Assembly (NCBI GenBank): GCA_963575745.1
Contig: CAUYUJ010003681.1
Location: 369,063-433,062 of the forward strand
DNA: 64,000 bases
Source: Prorocentrum cordatum
Lineage: Eukaryota > Sar > Dinophyceae > Prorocentrales > Prorocentraceae
Direction of reading: 5' to 3'
In this document: positions 31,546 to 40,126 of the stretch, in pieces
How positions within the stretch are numbered: the first letter of the stretch is position 1
How the letters are laid out: every line of letters begins with the position of its first letter
The notes under the pieces: model-generated
Database searches by the model: none
The model's input: the letters and a program-made list of their open reading frames with translations, nothing else
What the model was told of the DNA's origin: nothing
Translations under genes and position numbers: made by a program

Positions 31546-32399
31546 GTTTTGCTGAACTTCTAGACATCGAGGCAGTTACACAAAACTTGCACAGCGAAGC
31601 GGGGAACTAGACAACGAGCACGACAAATCACCACGCCGACAAATTTGCGTTCGACGCGGTAGGATACCGAACGCGTTCAATTTGAATCCGAGGGGAGTTC
31701 TGGACTGTTCGGACACGGTCTATCAACGGTAATTTGCACCATGAGTGAAACTGGGGACTTGGACAACGGGAGAAGGGCAGACATTCATTAAACACGGCGA
31801 CGTTAGAAACCACCCAACAATTCTTTTGATAGCAGGTCCCTGACGGAAGCGATGTTCAAAGTCGCAAGAACTGGAGCAACATAGAGGAATATGCGGAAAC
31901 GACATACGTAGTTCTTTTGTCGATTCCAGGGGCCGCTTAAGGGGAGGAAGAACAGGGAGGAAGGGCGGAACGTGAAGGGGGGGGGAGAGAGATAGAGGTG
32001 AGATGGGGGCTGGGCGAGGGTGTGTAGGAGGGGGGATGGGCGGCAAGGCGAGGTCTGGGAGCGAACACAGCGCGAAGCTGACATTCACATCCATGGGCTG
32101 TCCAGGGAGACTTCCCGCCAACCCCACATCGAGCAATTCACCTCTTCTACGCTCCCCGATAGATGTGGTCCGATTCGGCGGAGGGAAGACTAATGGGAGG
32201 GCGCGGGCCTCAGTCAGAAGGCTCGGATTGGAATGTGGTCAAAGGAGGTTCAGGAGAAGGATCACAAGGGTAATCGTGCAGGTGGTGATGAGGAGGAGAA
32301 AGAGGACCAGGGATAGTTCAATGTGTGCCAACGGTGTTGCCATCGACCCTTTCGTCCAACGTTTCCTCCTCGTACGGTCCAGAACTTTGTATTCCTTGT
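31546..32399. other. Unassigned sequence
   Basis: Mixed composition with a G-rich stretch at about 31930-32050. No gene, RNA or repeat recognised. Confidence 0.4.
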
Positions 32400-32965
32400 T
32401 CAAGGTTCTGGCCGTTCCATGAGAAGAAGTTTTGCGCGAGAGCCTCAGTTTGAAAAGGAACACCCTCCATCCGTGAAGGTGTTGTTCATGTACGCTTCCG
32501 GCGGAAGTGTTTGGGGAATGCCCACGCAAAAGCAACAGATTACGCTTGGGGCGTTCGTTAAGAAACGTGCCCAGGAGGCTTCGGACCCTGGAGGTTTCCC
32601 TAACTGATGAGGGTGGCGGTGATACCCATGGCCAATCCACGATTGGCATTCCACTGGCTTCCAAACCTTGGATTCCTTATCTAAGGGTTCCTTGTTCAAT
32701 GCCCCTCACCGTATTGGAAACGAGCCAGCTTCCGTCCGTGTAGGTTTTGCAAGTCTTTAATATTTGTGTTCGAGGGGCCAGGGCCAGAGCCCTATGTTTG
32801 ACAATGGGTCGGCCTCCGGCCGTGCAGCTGTTGCTCATGTTGACACTTCTGGTGGAACTGCTTGCAGGCGAGAGCCACAGTCTGCAGACGAGCTGGGTTG
32901 CATCCGTGTGGCTGCTGCAAGAGGTCAAGACACATGCGCTGCCCTGCGTGTGAAAAGGACCCCCA
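32400..32965 (+). repeat. CCATCCGTGNAGNTGTTG degenerate repeat cluster
   Basis: Diverged units share GAGAGCCTCAGTTTGAAAAG, then CCATCCGTGAAGGTGTTG or a variant (32466, 32729, 32814, 32905), then CAAG or CATG. A partial unit with GTGTGAAAAGGACCCCCATG lies at 32950. The same words occur near 49535-50060 and 51655-51770. Units are about 85-95 bases where adjacent. Confidence 0.55.
32547..32696 (-). repeat. 150-bp paralogous block, copy 1
   Basis: Aligns without gaps to 47025-47174. Read on the minus strand the two blocks give 33 of 50 identical residues, including KEPLD, VWKPVE, GYHR and PPGS. Read on the plus strand the similarity is nearly as high (VPRRL, STIG, PLAS), so the coding strand, if any, is undecided. 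It may be a piece of an old mobile element or a gene fragment. Confidence 0.6.
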
Positions 32966-32984
32966 TGCCTGGAGTTGTTTTACC

Positions 32985-33150
32985 GGTTTGAAGCATATCC
33001 TTATCCCTATGTTTGACATCACCTCTCCTCGATGCCGATCTTAAGGATTACATCCGTTTCTGAGGCATATCCCTAAGATTGTCCTCGCTTTTTGCTCGCC
33101 CATCTTAGGGATGGGGACAATTTCGAGGCTGGTTAGTGTTGGGATTTCCA
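32985..33150. repeat. Nested-hairpin element, copy 1
   Basis: Contains CATATCCTTATCCCTATG, a CGATCTTAAGG word and a perfect 11-bp inverted pair, ATCCCTAAGAT with ATCTTAGGGAT. The outer arms are diverged compared with copy 2. Confidence 0.7.
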
Positions 33151-33261
33151 GAGCTCCAGGGTAACGAGGTGTAAGGACGTTCCAAGCGAACCGCCCAGCC
33201 CGGCCTACGGACACGCCTGGTGGTGCGACAGGGGGAAGATTTGTTTGCGAGCAACAGATCA

Positions 33262-33420
33262 CCAGCCTGGAACCTATCCCTATCCCTATGTTGGGCATCG
33301 CCTCGTCACGATGGCGATCTTAGGGGTTCCCTCAGTTTCTGAGGGTGCATCCCTAAGATTGTCATCGCCTTTTGGCGTGTCAATCTCAGGGATAGGGATA
33401 AGTTCGAGGTTGGTTAACAG
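33262..33420. repeat. Nested-hairpin element, copy 2
   Basis: The outer arms TATCCCTATCCCT (33275-33287) and AGGGATAGGGATA (33388-33400) are perfect reverse complements. Inside, ATCCCTAAGATTG (33349-33361) pairs with CAATCTCAGGGAT (33381-33393) at 12 of 13 positions, with CGCC/GGCG in the loop. CCCTCAG (33329-33335) pairs with CTGAGGG (33339-33345). The element starts and ends in TA. Confidence 0.8.
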
Positions 33421-33780
33421 AAACGGAAGCGAAAACGGGGAGACTCTGTCATTGGCTCGGTGTTGAGGCTCCGGTGGTGCAAGAATCTGCTCGACCAGGG
33501 AAGGGCATGGACCCCCCCGTCGTCGTCCGTGTCATCCTCGTCTTGATCCTTTGTTGCACTCCAAGGGTCGCAGCCATGAGTTGTCCAGGCACTGCTCCAC
33601 TGTAACCCAATCATCCAGTTCTCCTCTCCCTCATCCAGTTCTCCTCCCCCTCCCCACCAGCCCATCCCGTAACGATGCCCAGACGTTCTGTGTAACAGCG
33701 CGTATCCGTCAAAACGAAGACTGGGATCAGCCTGAGCAGGCCCAGGAGTCAACCATAAATGCATTCGCGGGTCATGGGGG
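33421..33780. other. Unassigned sequence
   Basis: A CCAGTTCTCCTC word is duplicated at about 33616-33648. No gene. Confidence 0.4.
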
Positions 33781-34030
33781 CCTGTTGCAGTTCATTTGGG
33801 TCATATTGGGGCCATTTGGGAGGCCTTTGGGTTCTCTTGAAGCCCTGTTGGGGCTCACTTGAGGCTCTCCTGGGGCCTTTTTGGGGGCCCTCTTGAGGCC
33901 ACCCGGGAGGCCACCGATCAAAGACGGGGGTAACCAATCATTGCCCCCCATCGAAAGCGTACAAGTCGCCGTCTGGGGCTTTCTTGGGGAACTGTTGGGC
34001 CCCTCTTGGGGCTCTCGTGTGCCCACGCTG
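33781..34030 (-). repeat. 11-bp-unit array fragment, mixed orientation
   Basis: GGCCATTTGGGAGGCC, CTTTTTGGGGGCC and GCCCTCTTGAGGCC-type units of the same family as 5020-5845, more diverged. Confidence 0.65.
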
Positions 34031-34205
34031 AGGCCCCCCAAAGCCGATCGGAAGCGAACATGTTGGAATATCACGTGCTTTCTTTCGGTGTTGGTGGGAG
34101 GCTGGCCTCTCGGGGCAGGGGTGGGGAGGGGTCCGTGAGAGGCTCCGTGGCCACTTGGAACCGTATTGGGGCGGCCGTGGGGCCTCTTTGCGGGATGTGG
34201 GAGGC

Positions 34206-34315
34206 TACACACACACACGTATATATATATATGTATATGTACATACATATATGTATATATGTATGTATGTACATGTATGTATATGTATGTGTATATATAT
34301 ATATATGTCGGAGTA
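34206..34315. repeat. TATATG/TATGTA tract
   Basis: A CA run then about 100 bases of TATATATGTATGTA. A/T-rich island in GC-rich surroundings. Confidence 0.9.
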
Positions 34316-34379
34316 GGGCCCGGGGGCGGCCCAGGGCGCTGCCAGTAATCTCCATGGGGGGTGCAGGGCGGGAACAGTT

Positions 34380-34973
34380 CGAGACCGCCCAAGACGGCCC
34401 GCGAGCGCTCCAAGACACGCATAGATAGCCTCAGGAATGCCCAGGAAGGCCCGAAGACGTTCCAAGAGAGCTCCATGAGGCCCCGGAGGCATCCCAAGAG
34501 GCCTCCCAAGAGAGCGCCGACAAGCCAAAATCGTTGATTTGTATTGTTTTCTTGTAGGTTTATGGCCTTCTCGCTTTTTCGGGGTTCCGACGCTCCAAGA
34601 CCGTCCAAGAGTCTCCCAAAACCGCTCCAAGACGGCCGACGAGGCCCCCAAGACCGCCCCAAGACGGCCCAAGAGACCCCCCAAATCGTCCCAAGACGGC
34701 CCAGGAGAGCCCCAAGATAGCCCAGGAGCCGCCCAAGACAGTTCCAGGAGAGCCCCGACAGGGCTTCAAGACTGCCTAAGCGAGCCCAGCGGGCCCCAAG
34801 AGGGCCTCGCGAGGCCCCAAGAGGCCCCAAAGAGGCCCCCAAGAGCATCCCCGGAGGCCCCCAAGAGGCCCCCGAGATGCCCAAAAATGGCCCTGAGCGC
34901 GCCCCAAGACGCCTCCAGGAGAGCCCAACAGGCCCCCAAGAGGCCCACTGGAGGCCCTCAGGAGGTCGTCCCC
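34380..34973 (+). repeat. 11-bp-unit array with hinge
   Basis: CCAAGACGGCC, CCCCAAGAGGC and CCCAGGAGAGC units. A hinge at 34515-34605 is A/T-rich (GATTTGTATTGTTTTCTTG) and ends GGGTTCCGACGCTCCAAGAC, matching the hinges at 5625, 41596, 41858 and 52670. Confidence 0.8.
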
Positions 34974-35339
34974 ATCATGTTCCCGGAAGGCGGTCCAGGA
35001 ACATGATTCCGCGCCTTGGAGGAATATTCTGCGCCTTCCGAGGCGCCTTGGACGACGTACGATTCATATTCTTGAACGCTTTCCGGGAACATGATTTCTC
35101 ACCGTTTCGGAACGCTTTCCTACTGCTGCGGTGCTCTGGGGGGAAGGGACGGGGGTCCGGGAACATGATCGGGAGGTTAGGGAACGAGGGTTTGGAGAGG
35201 AGCAGTAGGACAGACGGACGGGGCCCGCAAGACGGCTCCGATACGGCCCAAAACGTCATGGAGAGAGCCTCGATACGGCCCAGCACTACGCCAGAGAGAT
35301 CCCCCCGATCATGTTCCCAGAGCGGTCCGGGAACATGAT
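34974..35339. repeat. Cluster of GGGAACATGAT palindromes
   Basis: Two stem-loops: ATCATGTTCC (34974-34983) with GGAACATGAT (34998-35007), and ATCATGTTCCC (35308-35318) with GGGAACATGAT (35329-35339). Two single half-sites with GGGAACATGAT lie at 35085 and 35159. All four loci are within 370 bases, at the end of an 11-bp array. Confidence 0.8.
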
Positions 35340-35735
35340 GTCCTGCATTGGAGCGGTAGCGACTGGGACACAGCGGCGCCGTCGCCGACGTATTCGTCGC
35401 CGTCGCCGTCATCGCCATCGTCGTTGCGTCTTCCGCTGCCCCGGTCAACACCGCGGGGCCTCCTGGGATTTATTTTGGACCCCTGGGACCTCCAGTTCTG
35501 GGGCCTCCTGAGATACGTTTCGTCATCCTGGGGCCTCATGGGGCCGATCATCCTCTTCGGGTCGTCCTCCCCCGGTCCTCCTCAGATACTCCTCCGATCC
35601 TGTTCCGAGCGTCCTCCTCCGATCATCATTCGCCGATCCTCTTTTCACCTTCCCCTCTACCTCTTTTTCCCTTGTTACTGCACTTCCAGCGATTCTTCGA
35701 CGGCGCCCACGAAGCTGAGCGCGAGGACCAAACAT
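35340..35735. other. Unassigned, CGTCGCCG then CCTCCTGGG-rich
   Basis: A CGTCGCCGTCGCCGTC-type stretch at 35385-35420, followed by diverged GGGGCCTCCTG/CCTCCGATC units to about 35640. No gene. Confidence 0.45.
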
Positions 35736-35890
35736 ATACATATTTATATATGTATATATTTATACATTGATAATATAATAATACGAATAATAATAGTGAT
35801 ACTGATGATAATGGTAACACTGATAATAATAATGGTAGTTATATAGCATACTACATTATATATATGTATGTGTATATATATATATGTGTA

Positions 35891-35946
<56 letters not shown>

Positions 35947-35996
35947 GGTCTGTCGGTCTGTCGGTCTGTATGTATGTATGTATGTATGTATGTATG

Positions 35997-36038
<42 letters not shown>

Positions 36039-36076
36039 TGTAAATATGTGTATGTGCATATATATATATATATATG

Positions 36077-36112
<36 letters not shown>

Positions 36113-36118
36113 CGTTGT
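35736..36118. repeat. AT-rich island with (CTGT)n and (TATG)n
   Basis: TATATA runs, AATAATAAT triplets, a CTGT run at about 35889-35956, TATG repeats to about 36045 and a final AT run. The most A/T-rich part of the window. Simple-sequence expansion explains it. Confidence 0.9.
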
Positions 36119-36790
36119 CATATCATATCTACATATAACGCCGCACCGGGCCCGGGGTCCCTGGGGCCGCAGCCCCGATCGCAAATGGGGGGACGTCGGG
36201 CTCAGCCCGCTCCCCGGCGGGCTTCAAGCGCCCAGACGGCCGTCCAGGCGGCCCCAGGCCGCCCACAGCCACCCCGAAGACAACCTCCAGCGGTCTCCGG
36301 CGGCTCAAAAGGCGTCTCGAACCACCCCAGACCACCCCAGACGCCTCCAAGACCCTCGAAGACCCCTACAAGAGATCCGCCCCAGGAAGCAAAATTTTCC
36401 CGCTCCCTTCGTAAAGCGTACATTTTAACCATATTCGATTTTTGTTTGCCTTCGTACCGTCTTTTACGACTTCCGACTCTCCATAGACCGCCCCAAGACG
36501 GCCCACGAAGCCCCAAAGAGAGCCCCAAGACGGCCCCAGAGGGGCCCCGGACAGTCCAAGAGGCGCCCAGGACGGTCCAAACGCGTCCCCAAAGGGCCCC
36601 AAGAGGGGCCCAAGACGAGACACCCAACTGAACCTTCCAGCCCCCCCGCCCCAGGAGGCCCCCAAGAGGCCCCTAAGAGACTCCCACGAGGCCCAAAGAG
36701 GCCCCTGAGACGCCCGCGGCAAGCCCCCAAGGGCCTCCAGAGGCACCCCCAAGAGGCTTCCAAGAGGCCCCCGAGGCTTCCCCAGAAACC
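36119..36790 (+). repeat. 11-bp-unit array with hinge
   Basis: CCAGACGGCCGTCC, CCCCAAGACGGCC and CCCCCAAGAGGCC units with an A/T-rich hinge at about 36385-36495 ending ACTTCCGACTCTCCATAGAC. Confidence 0.75.
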
Positions 36791-37135
36791 TTCATGTACG
36801 TCTACATGCGCCCTCCGGTCCAAAAACCTGAGACCGTTCCTGGGACGCCGCCTGATTGGCACAGGTTTTCTTTGTCTCTGTCAATGGGGGGAGCAGCAGC
36901 GACCCTTGTCGCTGGGGCCAGGGGAGCAGGCCCGGGGCCCGAAAATTTGGCGAGAAGGGCTTGCACGAACATATTTTTAGTGACCGCCTGCCCGTGGAAC
37001 TGGCGACGCCGGGTGGCTTCATAGTTTCACAGCGCCTGGCGGAGGCAGCGTCGGCGCTTACTTTTCCTGCCCATGCACCTGTCTCTTCGGGGCCAGGGCC
37101 CGCTGTTGGGGGCCGCCAAACAGGTCCCAGGCCGA
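36791..37135. other. Unassigned sequence between arrays
   Basis: No gene recognised. Includes GGGGCCAGGGGAGCAGGCCC. Confidence 0.4.
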
Positions 37136-37830
37136 TCATACAGCCGTCCCGACGGACCAAGATTGCCCCGAGCTGCCCCGAAGACGGCTTCCAGAGGTTC
37201 CAGACGGCCCAAGAAGGTTCAAACAGCAGCCCGACGAGTGCTCCGAGAGGCCAAATTTAGATATTTTCCTTTTTAGTTGTTTGACGGATTTCGGGCTCCC
37301 AACGTTCCCAGACGGGTCAAGAGGTTCCCCAGACCGCCGTCAAGGCGGCTCTAGAGGGGAGGCGTCCACGACGATCCAAGACCAATCCAAGAGGACCCGC
37401 AAGAGTGCTCCACGGTCTCCAAACACGCCCACAGACTGCCCATGAGGCTATCAAGAGTGCCCCTAGACGGCTCAAGAGGGCCTCAAGATGGACCAAGAAA
37501 ACCCGAAGACGGCCCAAGAGGGCCCCAGGTTATACGAGCTGCTATTTGGAACCCTCTGCCCAAAAATGGCCTTCGAGGCCGCCTATAGGTGCCCAACAGG
37601 GCAGACCGAAAGAGGCCCCTGGGAGGCCCAAAAGAAAACACAAAGAGGCCCCCAAGAGACCCCAGGAGCACTCCGGGAAGCCTCCAGGAGACTCCGAAGA
37701 GGCTCCAACTGGGCTCCGAGAGACTTCGAAAGAGACATGGGCCCCAAGATGCCCCAACATGGTTGGTATGCTATCACAGCGTGAGGAGACAGCACGAAAA
37801 CTGTCTGGGCACGTCCCAGCAGGACCCGAG
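37136..37830 (+). repeat. 11-bp-unit array, diverged
   Basis: CCGAAGACGGC, CCCAAGAGGGCC and CTCCAGGAGACTCCGAAGAG units. Hinge-like A/T-rich stretches at about 37250-37320 and 37530-37570. Confidence 0.7.
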
Positions 37831-37894
37831 ACGGCTCAAGAGAGTTCTTGTTTCTTCCACATGTCTTTCTGCCTCCTGTCTGTCTTTCCTCGTC

Positions 37895-38240
37895 CCGCCT
37901 GCACGTGCTCCGCCAGCCGGCGTGACAGCGCTCGCATGCCGTTTCAAGGCGGTTCTCTCTCCGTGCTCCGTCACCGCTCCTTCGTCCTGCACATGCTCCG
38001 CCAGTTGGCGTGTCAGCGCGTGCATTTTATAGCACGGCTGTGTTCCTCCTTCGTCCGTTTGTCTTCGATCTTCCTGCAAGTGCTCCACCACCTGGCGTGA
38101 CAGCGCGTGCATTCTGTGTTAAGGCAGTTTGTCCTCCGTCCTCTGGATTTCTTCTGCACGTGCTCCGCCAGTTCAGGGCAGTTGTCGTCCCGTCCTCCGT
38201 CATTCCTCGTCCCTCCCGCACATGTTCGGCAAGACAAGCC
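37895..38240 (+). repeat. ~87-bp tandem array
   Basis: GCACGTGCTCCGCCAG and variants recur at about 37901, 37989, 38076, 38156 and 38218, each of the first three followed by GGCGTGNCAGCGCNTGCAT and a TCCTCCGTC-type stretch. Four to five units. Confidence 0.8.
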
Positions 38241-38572
38241 AAGAACATGTGACGACATCCAAAGACCAGCAAACTACGGCCTCGACATTTCACCATAAGG
38301 CCAGCCAATGCCCCAAGCCTGTTCAGCCATCTCCTCGACGAGCCCACAAGCCAAGACCTGCGCGTCGTGACAACGAAGAGGCAACCCCGGAAGGCGCCAT
38401 CGGGGCCACAAACACCTGCCCCCCCCACAAGAGCGCCTGAAAAGCCCAAAAGCCAGCCCAAGGGAGCCCTGCGACATCCCATAACCGGCCCACGACGGAC
38501 ACAACTCTTCTCAGATTGCGAGTCGCCTGGAAAACACCCCGACCTCCGTTTCATCACAGCGCCATGGGTTGG
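38241..38572. other. Unassigned sequence
   Basis: Nothing recognised between the 87-bp array and the hairpin element. Confidence 0.4.
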
Positions 38573-38612
38573 ACTAGAACCTAAGCGCGCGCGAAGCGCG
38601 CGTGGTTCTAGT
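38573..38612. repeat. 40-bp foldback with GCGAAGC core, copy 1
   Basis: Outer arms ACTAGAACC (38573-38581) and GGTTCTAGT (38604-38612) are perfect complements. The inner 7-bp CG stem (38586-38592 with 38596-38602) closes a GAA loop at 38593-38595. The core GCGAAGC is a known, unusually stable DNA mini-hairpin. A second copy lies at 61865-61905. Confidence 0.85.
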
Positions 38613-38690
38613 ACATATATGCATATGTATACTTATATCTATATATATACATCTATATATACATATATAAATAGCCATATTGGTCTATAT
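38613..38690. repeat. TATATA-rich tract
   Basis: TATGTATACTTATATCTATA-type sequence directly after the foldback. Confidence 0.85.
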
Positions 38691-38888
38691 TGCACCACTT
38701 TGGGAACCATCTTGGACTATCTCAGGCCATCTTGGCGGCTCCGACGACCCGCGACGGCAGCCGCCCCTTCCAGGCCCAAGTAGCGTGGGCAGGTAGACGG
38801 GTCAACCTTGGTGTTCCCCGACGGTCTGAGACATCTGAATGTCGAAACCACTTCCGCTCGACGGGCTGGTCGAATTCGTAGCCATGCT

Positions 38889-38902
38889 GTTGTTTTGTGT
38901 AG
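38889..38902 (+). promoter_or_regulatory. Likely splice/trans-splice acceptor of the repeat-protein gene
   Basis: GTTGTTTTGTGTAG: a T-rich tract ending in AG, 13 bases before the ATG at 38915. The TAG is also the in-frame stop that closes the frame upstream. In dinoflagellates such an AG would receive the spliced leader. A 9-base match to the leader, CGTAGCCAT, lies just upstream at 38877-38885, possibly by chance. Confidence 0.45.
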
Positions 38903-38914
38903 TTCTGCCACGTT

Positions 38915-40126
38915 ATGTCGTCTTCCTCCTCCTCCCTCTTCGCGGCCGAGGGCGTTCCCGAGCAGGCGGACACCACCGAGGAGCCCGCCGAACTGGTCCA
39001 GGCAGACACCACGGAGGAGCCCGCGGAGCTGGTCGAGGCGGGCACGACGGAGGAGCCCACGGAACTGGTCCATGAGGACAGCACAGAGGAACCCACAGAA
39101 TTGATCCAGGCGGGCACCACCGAGGAACCTGCAGAGCTTGTCCAGGCGGACACAACCGAGGAGCCCGCCGAGCTGGTCCAGGCGGACACCACCGAGGAGC
39201 CAGCTGAGCTGGTCCAGGCGGACACCACCGAGGAGCCCGCCGAGCTGGTCCAGGCGGACACAAACGAGGAGCCCTCCGAGCTTGTCCAGGCGGACACCAC
39301 CGAGGAGCCCGCCGAGCTGGTCCAGGCAGACACCACCGAGGAGGCCGCCGAGCTGGTCCAGGCGGACACCACAGAGGAACCCGCAGAATTGGTCCAGGCG
39401 GACACCACCGAGAAACCTGCAGAGCTTGTCCAGGCGGACACAACCGAGGAGCCCGCCGAGCTGGTCCAGGCGGACACCACAGAGGAACCCGCAGAATTGG
39501 TCCAGGCGGACACCACCGAGGAACCTGCAGAGCTTGTCCAGGCGGACACCACCGAGGAGCCAGCTGAGCTGGTCCAGGCGGACACCACCGAGGAGCCCGC
39601 CGAGCTGGTCCAGGCTGACACAACCGAAGAGCCCGCCGAGCTGGTCCAGGCGGACATCACCGAGGAGCCCGCCGAACTGGTCCAGGCAGACACCACGGAG
39701 GAGCCCGCGGAGCTGGTCCAGGCGGACACCACGGAGGAGCCCACGGAGCTGGTCCAGGAGGACACCCCCGACGAACGGATGTCCGACGGACTCCTCGACG
39801 TCACGAAGGACTACGGGCGTTCGACTCCTCAGGGTCGCATCTCGAACCGAAGGCTTGCTGCGGCCACCACGGCCATTGCGAAGATTCAGAGCTTGATCGC
39901 GTTCGCCAAGAACATTAGTGATCAGGCCGAGACCATGATCAGCCAGGATGGGTATCTGTCGAAAGACGTCAAAGACTCCCTGAGCCACGTGGGCCTGAAC
40001 ATGAAGCTCTTCAAGGACGGGATGAGCATGGTCCCGAATCAGGATCGCCTGTTGTTGAAGGTCAAGGAGCTCGAGGCGACGTCGACGGCCCTCGAGACCC
40101 CCTTGGCGACTCTCGGCTCCGTTTGA
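38915..40126 (+). CDS. Acidic 12-residue-repeat protein, function unknown
   Basis: This is the best-supported gene in the window (403 residues). ATG at 38915 follows an in-frame stop and a good AG acceptor. Residues 1-16 are serine-rich (MSSSSSSLFAAEG). Residues 17-280 are 22 tandem 12-mers, consensus QADTTEEPAELV, each with four acidic and no basic residues. Residues 289-403 are non-repetitive, mixed-charge and probably helical (for example SNRRLAAATTAIAKIQSLIA and DRLLLKVKELEATSTAL), ending LATLGSV. The units differ mainly at synonymous sites (GCC/GCA/GCT, GAG/GAA, CTG/TTG/CTT, CCC/CCT/CCA, ACC/ACA). That argues for selection on this frame and against the longer antisense frame. No signal peptide, membrane segment or known domain is visible. 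It could be a scaffold, surface or ion-binding acidic protein (inference). An upstream or downstream intron cannot be excluded. Confidence 0.75.
   Translation: MSSSSSSLFAAEGVPEQADTTEEPAELVQADTTEEPAELVEAGTTEEPTELVHEDSTEEPTELIQAGTTEEPAELVQADTTEEPAELVQADTTEEPAELVQADTTEEPAELVQADTNEEPSELVQADTTEEPAELVQADTTEEAAELVQADTTEEPAELVQADTTEKPAELVQADTTEEPAELVQADTTEEPAELVQADTTEEPAELVQADTTEEPAELVQADTTEEPAELVQADTTEEPAELVQADITEEPAELVQADTTEEPAELVQADTTEEPTELVQEDTPDERMSDGLLDVTKDYGRSTPQGRISNRRLAAATTAIAKIQSLIAFAKNISDQAETMISQDGYLSKDVKDSLSHVGLNMKLFKDGMSMVPNQDRLLLKVKELEATSTALETPLATLGSV
38960..39760 (+). repeat. 36-bp coding minisatellite
   Basis: About 22 units of 36 bases in frame within the repeat-protein gene, each near GAGCTGGTCCAGGCGGACAC and CACCGAGGAGCCC. 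Two-unit patterns with TTGGTCCAGG and CTTGTCCAGG recur, suggesting unequal exchange of multi-unit blocks. Confidence 0.9.

Noticed and set aside
33275-33400. Interstitial telomere
   Set aside because: The arms contain only two TATCCC units and lack the TTTAGGG repeat expected in dinoflagellates and plants.
35736-36118. AT-rich island as centromere, replication origin or promoter
   Set aside because: It consists of simple CTGT, TATG and TA repeats. Nothing beyond base composition supports a function.
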